Of a stretch of DNA of 10,183 nt, positions 1 to 7,105 are shown one piece after another. Every line of letters starts with the position of its first letter. Position 1 is the stretch's first letter. The notes beneath the pieces were generated by a model. The model had not been told where the DNA came from, ran no database searches, and was given only the letters and a program-made list of their open reading frames with translations. Both the position numbers and the translations under genes were made by a program. Location: assembly GCA_900553055.1 (NCBI GenBank), contig USBV01000045.1, forward strand, positions 1 to 10,183, read 5' to 3'. Origin of the DNA: an uncultured Phascolarctobacterium sp. (lineage in GTDB: Bacteria > Bacillota > Negativicutes > Acidaminococcales > Acidaminococcaceae).

Positions 1-235
1 CGGGATCCTTGCAACAGAAGGGGAGCTTGCCAGCTGCCAGGTGCCCATCGGTGTGCACGCCGATGTGGAGGGCAACAAGATTAAGATTGAAGCAATCATT
101 GCTGCTTTAGATGGCAGCACTGTTTTGAGAGATACTATCGAGGGTGCAGCTACAGATGCTGTAGCCTTGGGACAAGAGCTGGGCAAGAAGATGCTCGCTA
201 ATGGTGGTCAGGAAATCTTGGCCGCAATTCTTTAA
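1..235 (+). CDS. hemC: Porphobilinogen deaminase (hydroxymethylbilane synthase), C-terminal part
   Basis: This is the 3' end of a gene that begins outside the window; about 77 residues are visible, read from base 2. HemC is cytoplasmic and polymerises four porphobilinogen molecules into hydroxymethylbilane. The sequence SCQVPIGVHADV contains the Cys (codon 35-37) that in this family carries the dipyrromethane cofactor. The rest, with DGSTVLRDTIEGAATDA and an ending on GQEILAAIL, matches the third domain of the family and its usual C-terminus. The residues just before the Cys are Ala-Ser rather than the common Gly-Gly, a mild variation. The stop codon at 233-235 overlaps the ribosome binding site of the next gene, so the two are co-transcribed and probably translationally coupled. 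The product feeds directly into the HemD half of the following fusion. Confidence 0.93.
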   Translation, partial: GILATEGELASCQVPIGVHADVEGNKIKIEAIIAALDGSTVLRDTIEGAATDAVALGQELGKKMLANGGQEILAAIL

Positions 236-248
236 GGAGAGTGACACA

Positions 249-1766
249 ATGACTAAACAGGGTAAAGTATATTTAATCGGTGCAGGCCCCGGCGACCCGG
301 GACTTTTGGGCCTCAAGGCTAAGGAATGCTTGGAAACTGCGGATGCAGTTGTGTATGACCGCTTGGCCGACCCTCGCATTTTGGCCTTTGCTCGCAAGGA
401 TGCAGAAATGGTTTACGTAGGCAAGGCCAGCGCCAACCACACTATGCGCCAACCGGATATCAACAAGCTGCTGGTTAAATTGGCTCAAGAGGGAAAAACC
501 GTAGCTCGTCTTAAGGGCGGCGACCCCTTCGTTTTTGGCCGCGGTGGCGAGGAAGCTATCGAGCTTTTAGAAGCAGGCCAACCCTTTGAATTTGTACCCG
601 GCGTAACTAGCGCTATCGCTGTTGCCGAATATGCCGGTATTCCCGTTACCCATCGCCATGTGGCTACCTCCTTTGCTGTTATCACCGGCCATGAGGACCC
701 TACCAAGGGAGCTTCTACCATCAACTGGAAGGGATTGGCTACTGCTGTTGACACTCTGGTGTTCCTGATGGGCGTGGAAAATATTGAAAAGATTTCCAGC
801 CAACTCATTGCTAACGGCCGCAGTGCTGATTGCCCCGCTGCTGTTATTCGCTGGGGTACTCATCCTGAGCAACGCACCTTGGTTACCACCTTGGGCAAGG
901 CTGCTGCGGATGTAAAGGCCAATAATCTGAAGCCCCCTGCAATTTTCCTCGTAGGCGAGGTTGTAAAGCTGCGTGAGCAGCTGCAATGGTTCGATAACAA
1001 GCCCCTCTTTGGTCAAACCATTATCGTGACCAGAGCGCGTGCCCAAGCTAGCGATTTGACTAAGAAGTTGGAAGCGTTGGGCGCTAAGGTTATCGAAGTT
1101 CCTGCAATTAAAATCGTGCCCGCTGCCGATTATGGCCCTCTGGACAAGGGTATTGCCGAGCTGTCCAGCTATAAATGGCTGGTATTTACTAGCGCTAACG
1201 GCGTAGAATATTTCTTCGAGCGCTTGAACCTTGCAGGCAAGGACGCACGTGCTTTGGCTGGCGTACAACTGGCTGCCATCGGCAGTGCTACTGCCGATGC
1301 CTTGAAGGAGCACGGCCTCACTGCCGACCTCATCCCCTCTGCCTACAAGGCTGAGGAATTGGCTGAGGCTTTGGCCGACAAAATCACTGCTGGCGACAAG
1401 ATTCTCATCGCTCGTGCCAAGGTCGCTCGCGAGGTGCTGCCTGAGTCCCTGCGCAAAATCGGCGCCGAGGTGAATGTGGTGACCGCCTATGAAACTGTAG
1501 CTGATTGCGAGAACAAGGACGAGCTGCTGGCTGCCCTCGAGGAAGGCAGCGCGAGCGTAGTGACCTTCACCAGCTCCTCCACTGTGACCAATCTGCTCAA
1601 GGTGCTGGGCGATAAGGCAGAGCTGCTGAGCAAGGTAGCACTTGCTGCTATCGGTCCCATAACCAGCGAAACCCTGCAAAAGCATGGCTTTGCTCCGACA
1701 ATCGAAGCTGAAAAATACACCATTGATGGCTTAGTAAAAGCTATTAGAGAGTATTACAATAAATAA
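249..1766 (+). CDS. cobA-hemD: Fused uroporphyrinogen-III C-methyltransferase / uroporphyrinogen-III synthase
   Basis: A 505-residue two-domain cytoplasmic enzyme. Residues about 5-245 are a SAM-dependent SUMT domain that methylates uroporphyrinogen III at C2 and C7 to give precorrin-2. Its landmarks are GAGPGDPG (11-18), VYDRL (35-39), [16 protein letters not shown] (87-102), PGVTSA (117-122) and GIPVTHR (130-136). Residues about 254-505 are uroporphyrinogen-III synthase, which closes hydroxymethylbilane with inversion of ring D; landmarks are [13 protein letters not shown] (255-267), [13 protein letters not shown] (310-322), [11 protein letters not shown] (342-352), [12 protein letters not shown] (438-449) and AAIGP (466-470). 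The start at 249 has AAGGAGA at 234-240 directly upstream. An in-frame extension to 201 would lie inside hemC and has no ribosome site. Fusion of CobA with HemD is known in anaerobic Bacillota. It links the last common step to the siroheme/cobalamin branch. Confidence 0.95.
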   Translation: MTKQGKVYLIGAGPGDPGLLGLKAKECLETADAVVYDRLADPRILAFARKDAEMVYVGKASANHTMRQPDINKLLVKLAQEGKTVARLKGGDPFVFGRGGEEAIELLEAGQPFEFVPGVTSAIAVAEYAGIPVTHRHVATSFAVITGHEDPTKGASTINWKGLATAVDTLVFLMGVENIEKISSQLIANGRSADCPAAVIRWGTHPEQRTLVTTLGKAAADVKANNLKPPAIFLVGEVVKLREQLQWFDNKPLFGQTIIVTRARAQASDLTKKLEALGAKVIEVPAIKIVPAADYGPLDKGIAELSSYKWLVFTSANGVEYFFERLNLAGKDARALAGVQLAAIGSATADALKEHGLTADLIPSAYKAEELAEALADKITAGDKILIARAKVAREVLPESLRKIGAEVNVVTAYETVADCENKDELLAALEEGSASVVTFTSSSTVTNLLKVLGDKAELLSKVALAAIGPITSETLQKHGFAPTIEAEKYTIDGLVKAIREYYNK

Positions 1767-1780
1767 AAGGAGTCCTAAAC

Positions 1781-2761
1781 ATGTCCGTTGATTTTCCTAT
1801 CTATCGTCCTCGCAGAACCCGCGCTACTGAAAATCTGCGCGCTATGATTCGCGAAACTGAAGTATCTGTCAAAGATTTGATTTATCCTATTTTTGTAGTG
1901 CCTGGTACTAACGTAAAGCATGAAATCGAGTCCCTGCCCGGCAACTATCATTGGTCCATTGACCGCCTTGGCGAGTGCATGGACGAGGTTGCTAGCCTCG
2001 GCATTCCTGCCGTGCTGCTTTTCGGCGTGCCCTCCTATAAGGACGCAGTGGGTAGCAGCGCTTGGGATATGAACGAGCCCGTACAGCTGGCCTGCAAATT
2101 TATCAAAGCTAACTATCCTGAAATCGTTATCATCACCGATGTGTGCATGTGCGAATATACCGAGCATGGTCACTGCGGCGTGCTGCAAAATGGCTGCACC
2201 GTAAATAACGACGAAACCCTGCCGCTGTTGGCGAAGGTTGCCGTTTCCCATTGCCAAGCTGGTGCTGATATGATTGCTCCTTCTAACATGATGGACGGCT
2301 ATGTTAAAGCAATTCGTGAAGCTCTGGATGAAAATGGCTTCAACTATATTCCCATCATGGCTTATTCTGCTAAATTTGCTTCCGCATATTATGGCCCCTT
2401 CCGTGCTGCTGCAGATAGCGCTCCCTCCGCCGGTGACCGCAAGGGCTACCAAATGGACCCCGCTAACAGCGATGAAGCACTGCGTGAGGTAGCATTGGAT
2501 ATTGAAGAGGGTGCTGATATTGTCATGGTTAAGCCTGCGCTGGCCTTCTTGGACGTAGTACAACGTGTACACGAAACCTTTAATCGCCCGCTGTGTGTTT
2601 ATAACGTAAGTGGTGAATATGCCATGGTGAAGGCCGCTGCTGAAAAGGGTTGGATTGACGAAAAGCGCATTGTTATGGAAACCATGCTGGGCTTTAAGCG
2701 CGCCGGTGCGAAGATGATTATTACTTACCACGCATTGGATGTTGCTAAATGGTTAAAATAA
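1781..2761 (+). CDS. hemB: Delta-aminolevulinic acid dehydratase (porphobilinogen synthase)
   Basis: A 326-residue cytoplasmic enzyme that condenses two 5-aminolevulinate molecules to porphobilinogen, the substrate of HemC; the length is typical. The N-terminus has the family sequence [18 protein letters not shown]. The metal site is the three-Cys type: Cys122, Cys124 and Cys132 in [14 protein letters not shown], which predicts a zinc-dependent enzyme rather than the Asp-rich Mg form. The two active-site lysines are Lys198 in [14 protein letters not shown] and Lys251 (the Schiff-base lysine) in [10 protein letters not shown]. The substrate-loop sequence [12 protein letters not shown] is at 218-229. 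AAAAGGAGT at 1765-1773 sets the start, and the gap to the preceding stop is only 14 bp, so it belongs to the same operon. A palindromic element begins directly after its stop codon. Confidence 0.97.
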   Translation: MSVDFPIYRPRRTRATENLRAMIRETEVSVKDLIYPIFVVPGTNVKHEIESLPGNYHWSIDRLGECMDEVASLGIPAVLLFGVPSYKDAVGSSAWDMNEPVQLACKFIKANYPEIVIITDVCMCEYTEHGHCGVLQNGCTVNNDETLPLLAKVAVSHCQAGADMIAPSNMMDGYVKAIREALDENGFNYIPIMAYSAKFASAYYGPFRAAADSAPSAGDRKGYQMDPANSDEALREVALDIEEGADIVMVKPALAFLDVVQRVHETFNRPLCVYNVSGEYAMVKAAAEKGWIDEKRIVMETMLGFKRAGAKMIITYHALDVAKWLK

Positions 2762-2860
2762 GACAGGCGATAAGGCATCATCTGCTTCGTCACGGCTCCT
2801 AGGAGTATTATTTATACGCCGTTGTCGCCGTTCCTCGCATCTAATACCTTCTCGCCAGTC
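2762..2860. repeat. MITE-like palindromic element between hemB and hemL
   Basis: The 123-bp gap between hemB and hemL is not random sequence. Its first 20 bases (2762-2781) and bases 2841-2860 form an imperfect inverted repeat with 15 of 20 positions complementary (core GGCGAtAAGG against CCTTcTCGCC). Inside are further nested pairings: TGC/GCA (2783-2785 with 2837-2839), ACGGC at 2792-2796 with GCCGT at 2818-2822 or 2827-2831, a perfect palindrome CTCCTAGGAG (2796-2805), and GTAT/ATAC around 2805-2817. There is no T-run, so it does not look like a terminator, and hemL probably remains in the operon. The element starts immediately after the hemB stop and ends before the hemL ribosome site, as expected for a small non-autonomous repeat tolerated in an operon gap. 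No target duplication was identified; that it is a dispersed family is inference. Confidence 0.55.
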
Positions 2861-2884
2861 TTGAGTTAAGAAAGGACTAGAGTT

Positions 2885-4192
2885 ATGAATCATGATAAAT
2901 CCACTGCCGCTTTTGAGGAAGCACGCAAGTACATTCCTGGTGGCGTTAACAGCCCTGTGCGCTCCTTCCGTAGCGTGGGTGGCGTGCCGCCCTTCATTGT
3001 CGGTGGCAAGGGCAGCAAAATCTATGATATTGATGGCAATGAATACATCGACTATGTTTTGAGCTATGGCCCGCTGCTGATGGGCCATGTTCCCGATTGC
3101 GTAACCGAAGCTATCAAGGCTGCAGCCGAAAAGGGCACCTCCTATGGTGCGCCTACCTTGGCTGAAACTGAGCTGGCTAAATTAGTGTGCCGCCTGGTTC
3201 CTTCCATGGACCAGGTGCGTATGGTTAACAGCGGCACTGAAGCTACCATGAGTGCTTTGCGCCTGGCTCGCGCTTACACCGGTCGTGACTGCATCGTGAA
3301 GTTCGTAGGCTGTTATCATGGCCACCATGACAGTCTGCTGGTAAAGGCTGGCAGTGGTGCTACCACCTTTGGCGTGCCTGATAGCCCGGGTGTGCCCAAG
3401 GCAGTTGCTTCCACCACCATCACTGTGCCCTTCAACGATTTGCCCGCACTGGAAAAGGTTTTTGCTGAACGTGGCGAAGAAATCGCCGCTGTTATCATGG
3501 AGCCCACTCCTGGCAATATGGGCCTTGTGCTGCCCAAGAAAGGCTATTTAGAGGGTATTCGCGCGCTGACAAGAAAATACGGTGCATTGGTTATCTGTGA
3601 TGAGGTTATGAGCGGCTTCCGCAGTGCGCAAGGTGGCAGCCAATCCCTCTATGATGTGGACCCTGATATCACCTGCTTGGGCAAGGTTATCGGTGGCGGT
3701 CTGCCGGTGGCAGCTTATGGCGGCAAGCTTGAGATTATGCAAAAGGTTTCTCCTGCCGGCCCCATGTACCAAGCTGGCACCTTGAGCGGCAATCCCTTGG
3801 CCATGGCTGCAGGCATCGCAGCGCTGACCTATATGGAAGAAAACAAGGTTTGCGAAAAGCTGGAAAGCATGACCGCTATTCTAGTTGGTGGCTTGGAGCG
3901 TGCTGCAGCGAAGGCAGGCGTACCCGTGCAGGTGCATCGCCTCGGCAGCATGTTTACCGTTTTCTTTAACGACAAGCCTGTTACCGATTTTGACAGTGCT
4001 GCTGCCAGCGATTTGGAAGCCTTCAAAATCTACTTCCACTCTATGCTGGAGCAGGGCATTTACCTGCCGCCCAGCCAGTTCGAAACTAACTTCTTATCCT
4101 TGGCCCATAGCCCCGAGGATATCCAAAAGACCATTGATGCCGCCGCTGTTGCCTTTGCTAAGGTTGCGGAAGCACGTGGATATAAAGCGTAA
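2885..4192 (+). CDS. hemL: Glutamate-1-semialdehyde 2,1-aminomutase
   Basis: A 435-residue PLP enzyme of the class-III aminotransferase fold. It converts glutamate-1-semialdehyde (made by HemA from glutamyl-tRNA) to 5-aminolevulinate, the substrate of HemB. Landmarks in order: [17 protein letters not shown] (17-33), [17 protein letters not shown] (113-129), GCYHGHHDS (142-150), the PLP-contacting Asp239 in [10 protein letters not shown] (237-246), the PLP-forming Lys267 in [17 protein letters not shown], and [13 protein letters not shown] (298-310). The length is that of the family. AAAGGA at 2871-2876 places the start. Its presence shows the organism uses the C5 (glutamyl-tRNA) route rather than an ALA synthase. 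It is the last gene of the operon; a strong terminator follows 10 bp after the stop. Confidence 0.97.
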   Translation: MNHDKSTAAFEEARKYIPGGVNSPVRSFRSVGGVPPFIVGGKGSKIYDIDGNEYIDYVLSYGPLLMGHVPDCVTEAIKAAAEKGTSYGAPTLAETELAKLVCRLVPSMDQVRMVNSGTEATMSALRLARAYTGRDCIVKFVGCYHGHHDSLLVKAGSGATTFGVPDSPGVPKAVASTTITVPFNDLPALEKVFAERGEEIAAVIMEPTPGNMGLVLPKKGYLEGIRALTRKYGALVICDEVMSGFRSAQGGSQSLYDVDPDITCLGKVIGGGLPVAAYGGKLEIMQKVSPAGPMYQAGTLSGNPLAMAAGIAALTYMEENKVCEKLESMTAILVGGLERAAAKAGVPVQVHRLGSMFTVFFNDKPVTDFDSAAASDLEAFKIYFHSMLEQGIYLPPSQFETNFLSLAHSPEDIQKTIDAAAVAFAKVAEARGYKA

Positions 4193-4202
4193 AATTGTTA
4201 CT

Positions 4203-4241
4203 AAAACTACCCTGTTCACTAAAGGAGCAGGGTAGTTTTTT
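4203..4241 (+). terminator. Rho-independent terminator of the hem operon
   Basis: A perfect 12-bp stem pairs 4203-4214 (AAAACTACCCTG) with 4228-4239 (CAGGGTAGTTTT) around a 13-nt loop. The stem can extend by three further pairs (one G-T), leaving a 7-nt loop. A run of six T follows (4236-4241). It lies just after the hemL stop and separates the operon from the DnaA-box cluster. Confidence 0.92.
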
Positions 4242-4270
4242 GTGCTTTTTCACACAGCAACGCACTAGGT

Positions 4271-4382
4271 TGTGGATAAATAGGCCATTTTATACACAAA
4301 AACACCTACTTATCCACAGTTCCATGGGAAAGTTATCCACAGTGTGCATAAGTAGGTGTATAAGTGAGGCTTTTGTGTATAA
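4271..4382. promoter_or_regulatory. Cluster of seven DnaA boxes (candidate DnaA titration/reactivation site or secondary origin)
   Basis: The consensus DnaA box is TTATNCACA. Exact matches are TTATCCACA at 4310-4318 (+), 4333-4341 (+) and 4271-4279 (-); TTATACACA at 4290-4298 (+) and 4374-4382 (-); and TTATGCACA at 4343-4351 (-). A seventh, TTATACACC at 4355-4363 (-), has one mismatch. That is seven sites in 112 bp, far above chance. The cluster lies in a convergent intergenic gap between two terminators, so neither flanking gene should transcribe through it. No dnaA, dnaN, repA or partition gene is in the window, so the main oriC is not supported. A datA/DARS-like or Bacillus-style DnaA-box cluster, or a cryptic origin, is the inference. 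The box matches themselves are seen directly. Confidence 0.82.
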
Positions 4383-4384
4383 AA
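4288..4384. repeat. Interrupted inverted repeat framing the DnaA boxes
   Basis: The left arm is a continuous 26 bp (4288-4313), made of TTTTATACACAAAA followed by ACACCTACTTAT. Its reverse complement is present on the right in two perfect blocks, ATAAGTAGGTGT (4348-4359) and TTTTGTGTATAAAA (4371-4384), separated by 11 extra bases (4360-4370). The extra bases again begin with ATAAGT, as if part of the arm had been duplicated. The seventh, imperfect DnaA box spans that junction. The central 34 bp hold the box at 4333-4341 and parts of two neighbouring boxes. Confidence 0.8.
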
Positions 4385-4413
4385 AATCCCCGCCCAATTA
4401 AGAGCGGGGATTT
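4381..4413 (-). terminator. Rho-independent terminator of the rubrerythrin gene
   Basis: A perfect 10-bp stem pairs 4384-4393 (AAATCCCCGC) with 4404-4413 (GCGGGGATTT) around a 10-nt loop. On the minus strand it is followed by a T-run formed by the A's at 4381-4386. It lies 18 bp past the rubrerythrin stop. Its T-run overlaps the outermost DnaA box by two bases. Confidence 0.9.
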
Positions 4414-4431
4414 AGTTAAGCCAAGCTTAAA

Positions 4432-4977
4432 TTATTTGCCGAAATATCTCTTCAGCAGGCCAGCAAAAGCTTTGCCATGGCGAGCTTCATCGCGGCCCAT
4501 TTCATGAACGGTGTCATGGATAGCGTCCAGACCCAGAGCCTTAGCGCGTTTAGCCAGATCGTTCTTGCCAGCGGTTGCGCCGTTTTCAGCTTCTACACGC
4601 ATAGCCAGGTTCTTTTCGGTGGAGTCGGTAACAACTTCTCCCAGCAGCTCTGCAAATTTAGCAGCATGCTCTGCTTCTTCATAAGCAGCTTTTTCCCAGT
4701 ACAGGCCGATTTCCGGATAGCCTTCGCGATGAGCAACGCGAGCCATAGCCAGATACATACCAACTTCGGAGCATTCGCCATTGAAGTTAGCGCGCAGGTC
4801 AGCTTTAATATCTTCAGGAACGTCAGAAGCAACGCCTACAACGTGCTCGCAAGCCCAGGTCATTTCACCCTTCATTTCGGTGAATTTGCTAGCGGGAGCC
4901 TTGCATTGGGGGCAAGCAGCCGGAGCAGCTTCGCCTTCATAAACATAACCACAAACTTGACAAACGAATTTTTTCAT
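4432..4977 (-). CDS. Reverse rubrerythrin (N-terminal rubredoxin domain plus diiron ferritin-like domain)
   Basis: A 181-residue cytoplasmic oxidative-stress protein; in anaerobes this family reduces hydrogen peroxide (and in some cases oxygen) with electrons from NAD(P)H via a reductase. The N-terminal 35 residues form a rubredoxin-like Fe(Cys)4 site, with Cys6 and Cys9 in [10 protein letters not shown] and Cys22 and Cys25 in [11 protein letters not shown]. Residues about 55-181 are the ferritin-like diiron bundle, with likely ligands in GECSEVGMY (67-75), EEAEHAAKF (101-109), RVEAENGAT (127-135) and [12 protein letters not shown] (160-171). The rubredoxin part at the N-terminus, rather than the C-terminus, is the 'reverse' order known from clostridia. 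The ATG at 4977 follows GGAGGG with a 7-nt gap; an upstream in-frame TTG lacks a ribosome site. It is monocistronic with its own promoter and terminator. Confidence 0.93.
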   Translation of the reverse strand: MKKFVCQVCGYVYEGEAAPAACPQCKAPASKFTEMKGEMTWACEHVVGVASDVPEDIKADLRANFNGECSEVGMYLAMARVAHREGYPEIGLYWEKAAYEEAEHAAKFAELLGEVVTDSTEKNLAMRVEAENGATAGKNDLAKRAKALGLDAIHDTVHEMGRDEARHGKAFAGLLKRYFGK

Positions 4978-5056
4978 TATGATTCCCTCCAAATTATATA
5001 ATTTTTATTAATAAGCATCTTCGGTGCCTTAATACAAGCACTACCTTGACACTCAC

Positions 5057-5085
5057 ATCATAGCATATCCTACTAAAATTGTCAA
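5057..5085 (-). promoter_or_regulatory. Sigma-A type promoter of the rubrerythrin gene
   Basis: On the minus strand, a perfect -35 TTGACA (5085-5080), a 17-bp spacer and -10 TATGAT (5062-5057, one mismatch to TATAAT) lie about 80 bp before the rubrerythrin ATG. This near-consensus promoter predicts strong expression. The flanking AT-rich sequence (AATTATTATTGACAATT) could overlap a PerR/Fur-type operator, but no convincing consensus box is seen. Confidence 0.85.
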
Positions 5086-5270
5086 TAATAATTCTTTATT
5101 GCTGAACTTTCTTGAAAAGAGACTGTCGTTTGAACTTGCAGTATTTCCCTTGGAGAAGGTCTCGGTACGAAATGCAGCACTTCAAAACTCTTTCCACAAT
5201 AATTGTAGCATACTGCGAGGATTATGCAAGGAAAAACGAGCAGCTATTTATGACTTTTTTGTTAAACCTC

Positions 5271-5299
5271 TTGTAAATTTGGACAGAAAAGAGGATAAT
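5271..5299 (+). promoter_or_regulatory. Candidate promoter of the MurJ-like gene
   Basis: TTGTAA (5271-5276), a 17-bp spacer and GATAAT (5294-5299) fit a sigma-A promoter and end about 38 bp before the ATG at 5338. An overlapping alternative is TTGGAC (5279-5284) with TATACT (5300-5305), but its spacer is only 15 bp. Confidence 0.5.
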
Positions 5300-5337
5300 T
5301 ATACTGTACAACTATTTTCATAATTAAGGCGGATTGT

Positions 5338-6957
5338 ATGAGCGCAGAGCAAAAGAATTCTAATACTAATAATAGCAAATTTTTGAAGGGCACGATGATT
5401 TTGACGATCTCCAGTATTATTGTTAAGGTCATCGGTTCCCTAAACTGGATTATTCTTTCCCGCGTGCTGGGCGGCGAGGGCATTGGCCTGTACCAGATGG
5501 GCTTTCCTATTTATTTGATGGCGATTACTGTGTCCTCAGCCGGTGTGCCCGTGGCTATCTCCATCATTACCTCGGAAAAGCTGGCCAATAAGGATTATCG
5601 CGGTGCCAAGCGCGTGTTTAATGTGTCCTTGCGCTTGCTTTTGATTTCGGGCCTGATATTTTCCTCGGCACTTTTCTTTGGCGCGGACTTTTTAATCAAT
5701 CAACACATTATTCGTGACTCCAGAGCCTACTATTCCATTATTGCCTTGGCACCGGCGGTGTTCTTTGTCACCTTTCTAGCCAGCTTCCGCGGCTATTTAC
5801 AGGGTTGGCAGATTATGACGCCCACGGCTACGAGTGAGGTTGTGGAGCAGCTGGTGCGTGTTATCACCATGCTGGTGTTTGCAGATTTGTTCATGCCCTA
5901 TGGCTTGGCTTACGCAGCCGGTGGTGCTAGTATGGGTGCTGGCGCAGGTGCCTTCTGTGCCCTTTTGGTGCTCATGTGGTTCTATCGTCGCCTCAAGCGT
6001 CGCCTGCATGCGGAAATTGAGGCTCAGGATGACAGCATTCCCACGGAAAGCGCGGGACATATCATTAAGCGTTTGCTGAAGCTGGCCTTGCCGGTTTCCT
6101 TAACGAGCTTGATGCTGCCCATCGGTGCCAACCTTGACCTTTTGATTGTGCCCCAGCGCCTGGAGGCTGCTGGCTTTGATGTGCGCCATGCTACGGAGCT
6201 TTTTGGTTATCTAACGGGCATGGCAGTACCCTTGGTAAACCTGGCTACAATTTTTACGGCAGCTATGACTATTAGCCTGGTGCCTTCCATCTCCGAATCC
6301 AGAGCCTTGGAGCGCTTTGATGCCATTCGCGATAAAATTCGTCTGGCTTTTCGCGTAGCGATGATTATTACCTTTCCCTGCTTTATGGGTCTGTTTTTCT
6401 TGGCCGAAAAGGTGGCAGCACTGATTTATAACGCTCCGGGAGCAGCAGGTGCTATCCAAACCATGAGCGTGGGCATCCTCTTTTTAGGGATGCACCAAAT
6501 CAGCACCGGTATTTTGCAGGGCTTGGGCAAAACGGCTATACCCGTTATCAATATGATTTTGGCCTGCATTGTGAAGGTCGTTATGAGCTGGTGGCTCACG
6601 GCTATTCCCTTCTTAGGCATTAAGGGTGCATCCATGGCGACAGTGGCCGATTTTGCTGTGGCTGCGATTATCAATATGGGCTTCATCTATAAATATACTG
6701 GCTTTACCTTCTCTTTGGGCAGCTTGCTAAAACCGTTATTAGCTTCGGGTGTGATGGGCGCAGTTATTTATGCTGTGCTAAGCCTTACCGAGCAGCTGGG
6801 CATGTGGTGCGTGCTTTTTGCCATGGTGGCAGCTGTTCCCGCCTATGCTTTGGCCTTGATTGCCTTTGGCGGCCTGAACAAAGAGGATTTGGATAATGTG
6901 CCCTTTATTGGCAGAAGAATTCTCGCTGTGGGCCAACGCTTCGGCTTTTTTAAATAA
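5338..6957 (+). CDS. MurJ/SpoVB-family (MOP superfamily) lipid-linked oligosaccharide flippase
   Basis: A 539-residue polytopic inner-membrane protein of the MVF/SpoVB/YtgP branch of the MOP exporters, whose members flip lipid II (YtgP/MurJ) or act in spore cortex formation (SpoVB). The hydrophobic profile fits about 14 membrane helices, with no signal peptide needed. Diagnostic stretches are FLKGTMILTISSIIVKVIGS (15-34), LGGEGIGLYQMGFPIYLMA (44-62), SSAGVPVAIS (66-75), and RGYLQGWQIMTPTATSEVVE (151-170), which closely follows the family pattern RGYxQGxxxMxPTAxSxxxEQxxRV. The length matches YtgP (about 540) and SpoVB (about 520). The start at 5338 has AAGGCGG five bases upstream. It is monocistronic between its own promoter and a bidirectional terminator. 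Sequence alone does not separate a housekeeping MurJ from SpoVB or a polysaccharide flippase, so no symbol is given. Confidence 0.88.
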   Translation: MSAEQKNSNTNNSKFLKGTMILTISSIIVKVIGSLNWIILSRVLGGEGIGLYQMGFPIYLMAITVSSAGVPVAISIITSEKLANKDYRGAKRVFNVSLRLLLISGLIFSSALFFGADFLINQHIIRDSRAYYSIIALAPAVFFVTFLASFRGYLQGWQIMTPTATSEVVEQLVRVITMLVFADLFMPYGLAYAAGGASMGAGAGAFCALLVLMWFYRRLKRRLHAEIEAQDDSIPTESAGHIIKRLLKLALPVSLTSLMLPIGANLDLLIVPQRLEAAGFDVRHATELFGYLTGMAVPLVNLATIFTAAMTISLVPSISESRALERFDAIRDKIRLAFRVAMIITFPCFMGLFFLAEKVAALIYNAPGAAGAIQTMSVGILFLGMHQISTGILQGLGKTAIPVINMILACIVKVVMSWWLTAIPFLGIKGASMATVADFAVAAIINMGFIYKYTGFTFSLGSLLKPLLASGVMGAVIYAVLSLTEQLGMWCVLFAMVAAVPAYALALIAFGGLNKEDLDNVPFIGRRILAVGQRFGFFK

Positions 6958-6986
6958 TATTATAGTGAACTAGCTTTTTTGCAAAT

Positions 6987-7033
6987 AAAAAACTCATGGA
7001 ACACCGCTAGTGGCAGTGAACCATGAGTTTTTT
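6987..7033. terminator. Bidirectional terminator between the MurJ-like and Spy-like genes
   Basis: A perfect 13-bp inverted repeat pairs 6987-6999 (AAAAAACTCATGG) with 7021-7033 (CCATGAGTTTTTT). The 21-nt loop can itself pair (CACCGC with GCAGTG, one mismatch), making a long rod. T-runs are available on both strands, so it can stop the flippase transcript (+) and the convergent Spy-like transcript (-). The segment after it (7034-7105) is purine-rich and holds nothing else recognisable. Confidence 0.9.
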
Positions 7034-7105
7034 GTTTAGGGGAAAGAAGAGGGGAAAGGAAGTTGTTGTTGCTGTTTTATGTCTTATGATTGTATAGAGG
7101 GAGCT

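Larger units (their letters stand above)
4978..5337. other. Divergent intergenic region between rubrerythrin and the MurJ-like gene
   Basis: This 360-bp stretch has no credible gene. It holds the rubrerythrin ribosome site (4983-4988) and promoter (5057-5085), an 80-90 nt rubrerythrin leader, and at its right end a candidate promoter and the ribosome site AAGGCGG (5326-5332) for the flippase. In between, 5100-5270 is a leader-like segment with no clear hairpin or known riboswitch. I see only a short dyad ACAATAATTGT (5196-5206) and a purine-rich block GAGGATTATGCAAGG at 5217-5231. A 74-codon reading frame begins with TTG at 5099 but has no ribosome site and no recognisable protein features. 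Confidence 0.6.

Noticed and set aside
201..248. Upstream ATG at 201 for cobA-hemD
   Set aside because: It lies within hemC, lacks a ribosome site and adds 16 residues not expected before the SUMT domain. ATG 249 is correctly spaced from AAGGAGA.
567..1685. Long minus-strand reading frame opposite cobA-hemD
   Set aside because: It is antisense to a well-supported fusion gene, its translation is low in recognisable domains, and it has no ribosome site. It is a by-product of codon usage.
1775..2731. 318-codon minus-strand reading frame opposite hemB
   Set aside because: It mirrors almost all of hemB, which has every active-site motif. Nothing supports a second gene.
4195..4401. 68-codon + strand reading frame across the DnaA boxes
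   Set aside because: It runs through the hemL terminator and the palindrome, has no ribosome site and encodes nothing recognisable.
4242..4430. Main chromosomal oriC
   Set aside because: The DnaA-box density fits, but there is no dnaA, dnaN, rnpA/rpmH or gidA/mnmG gene nearby, and the flanking genes are metabolic. Kept as a DnaA-binding cluster of unknown role.
5099..5323. 74-codon + strand reading frame upstream of the flippase
   Set aside because: It needs a TTG start without a ribosome site, overlaps the flippase promoter and has no protein-like features.
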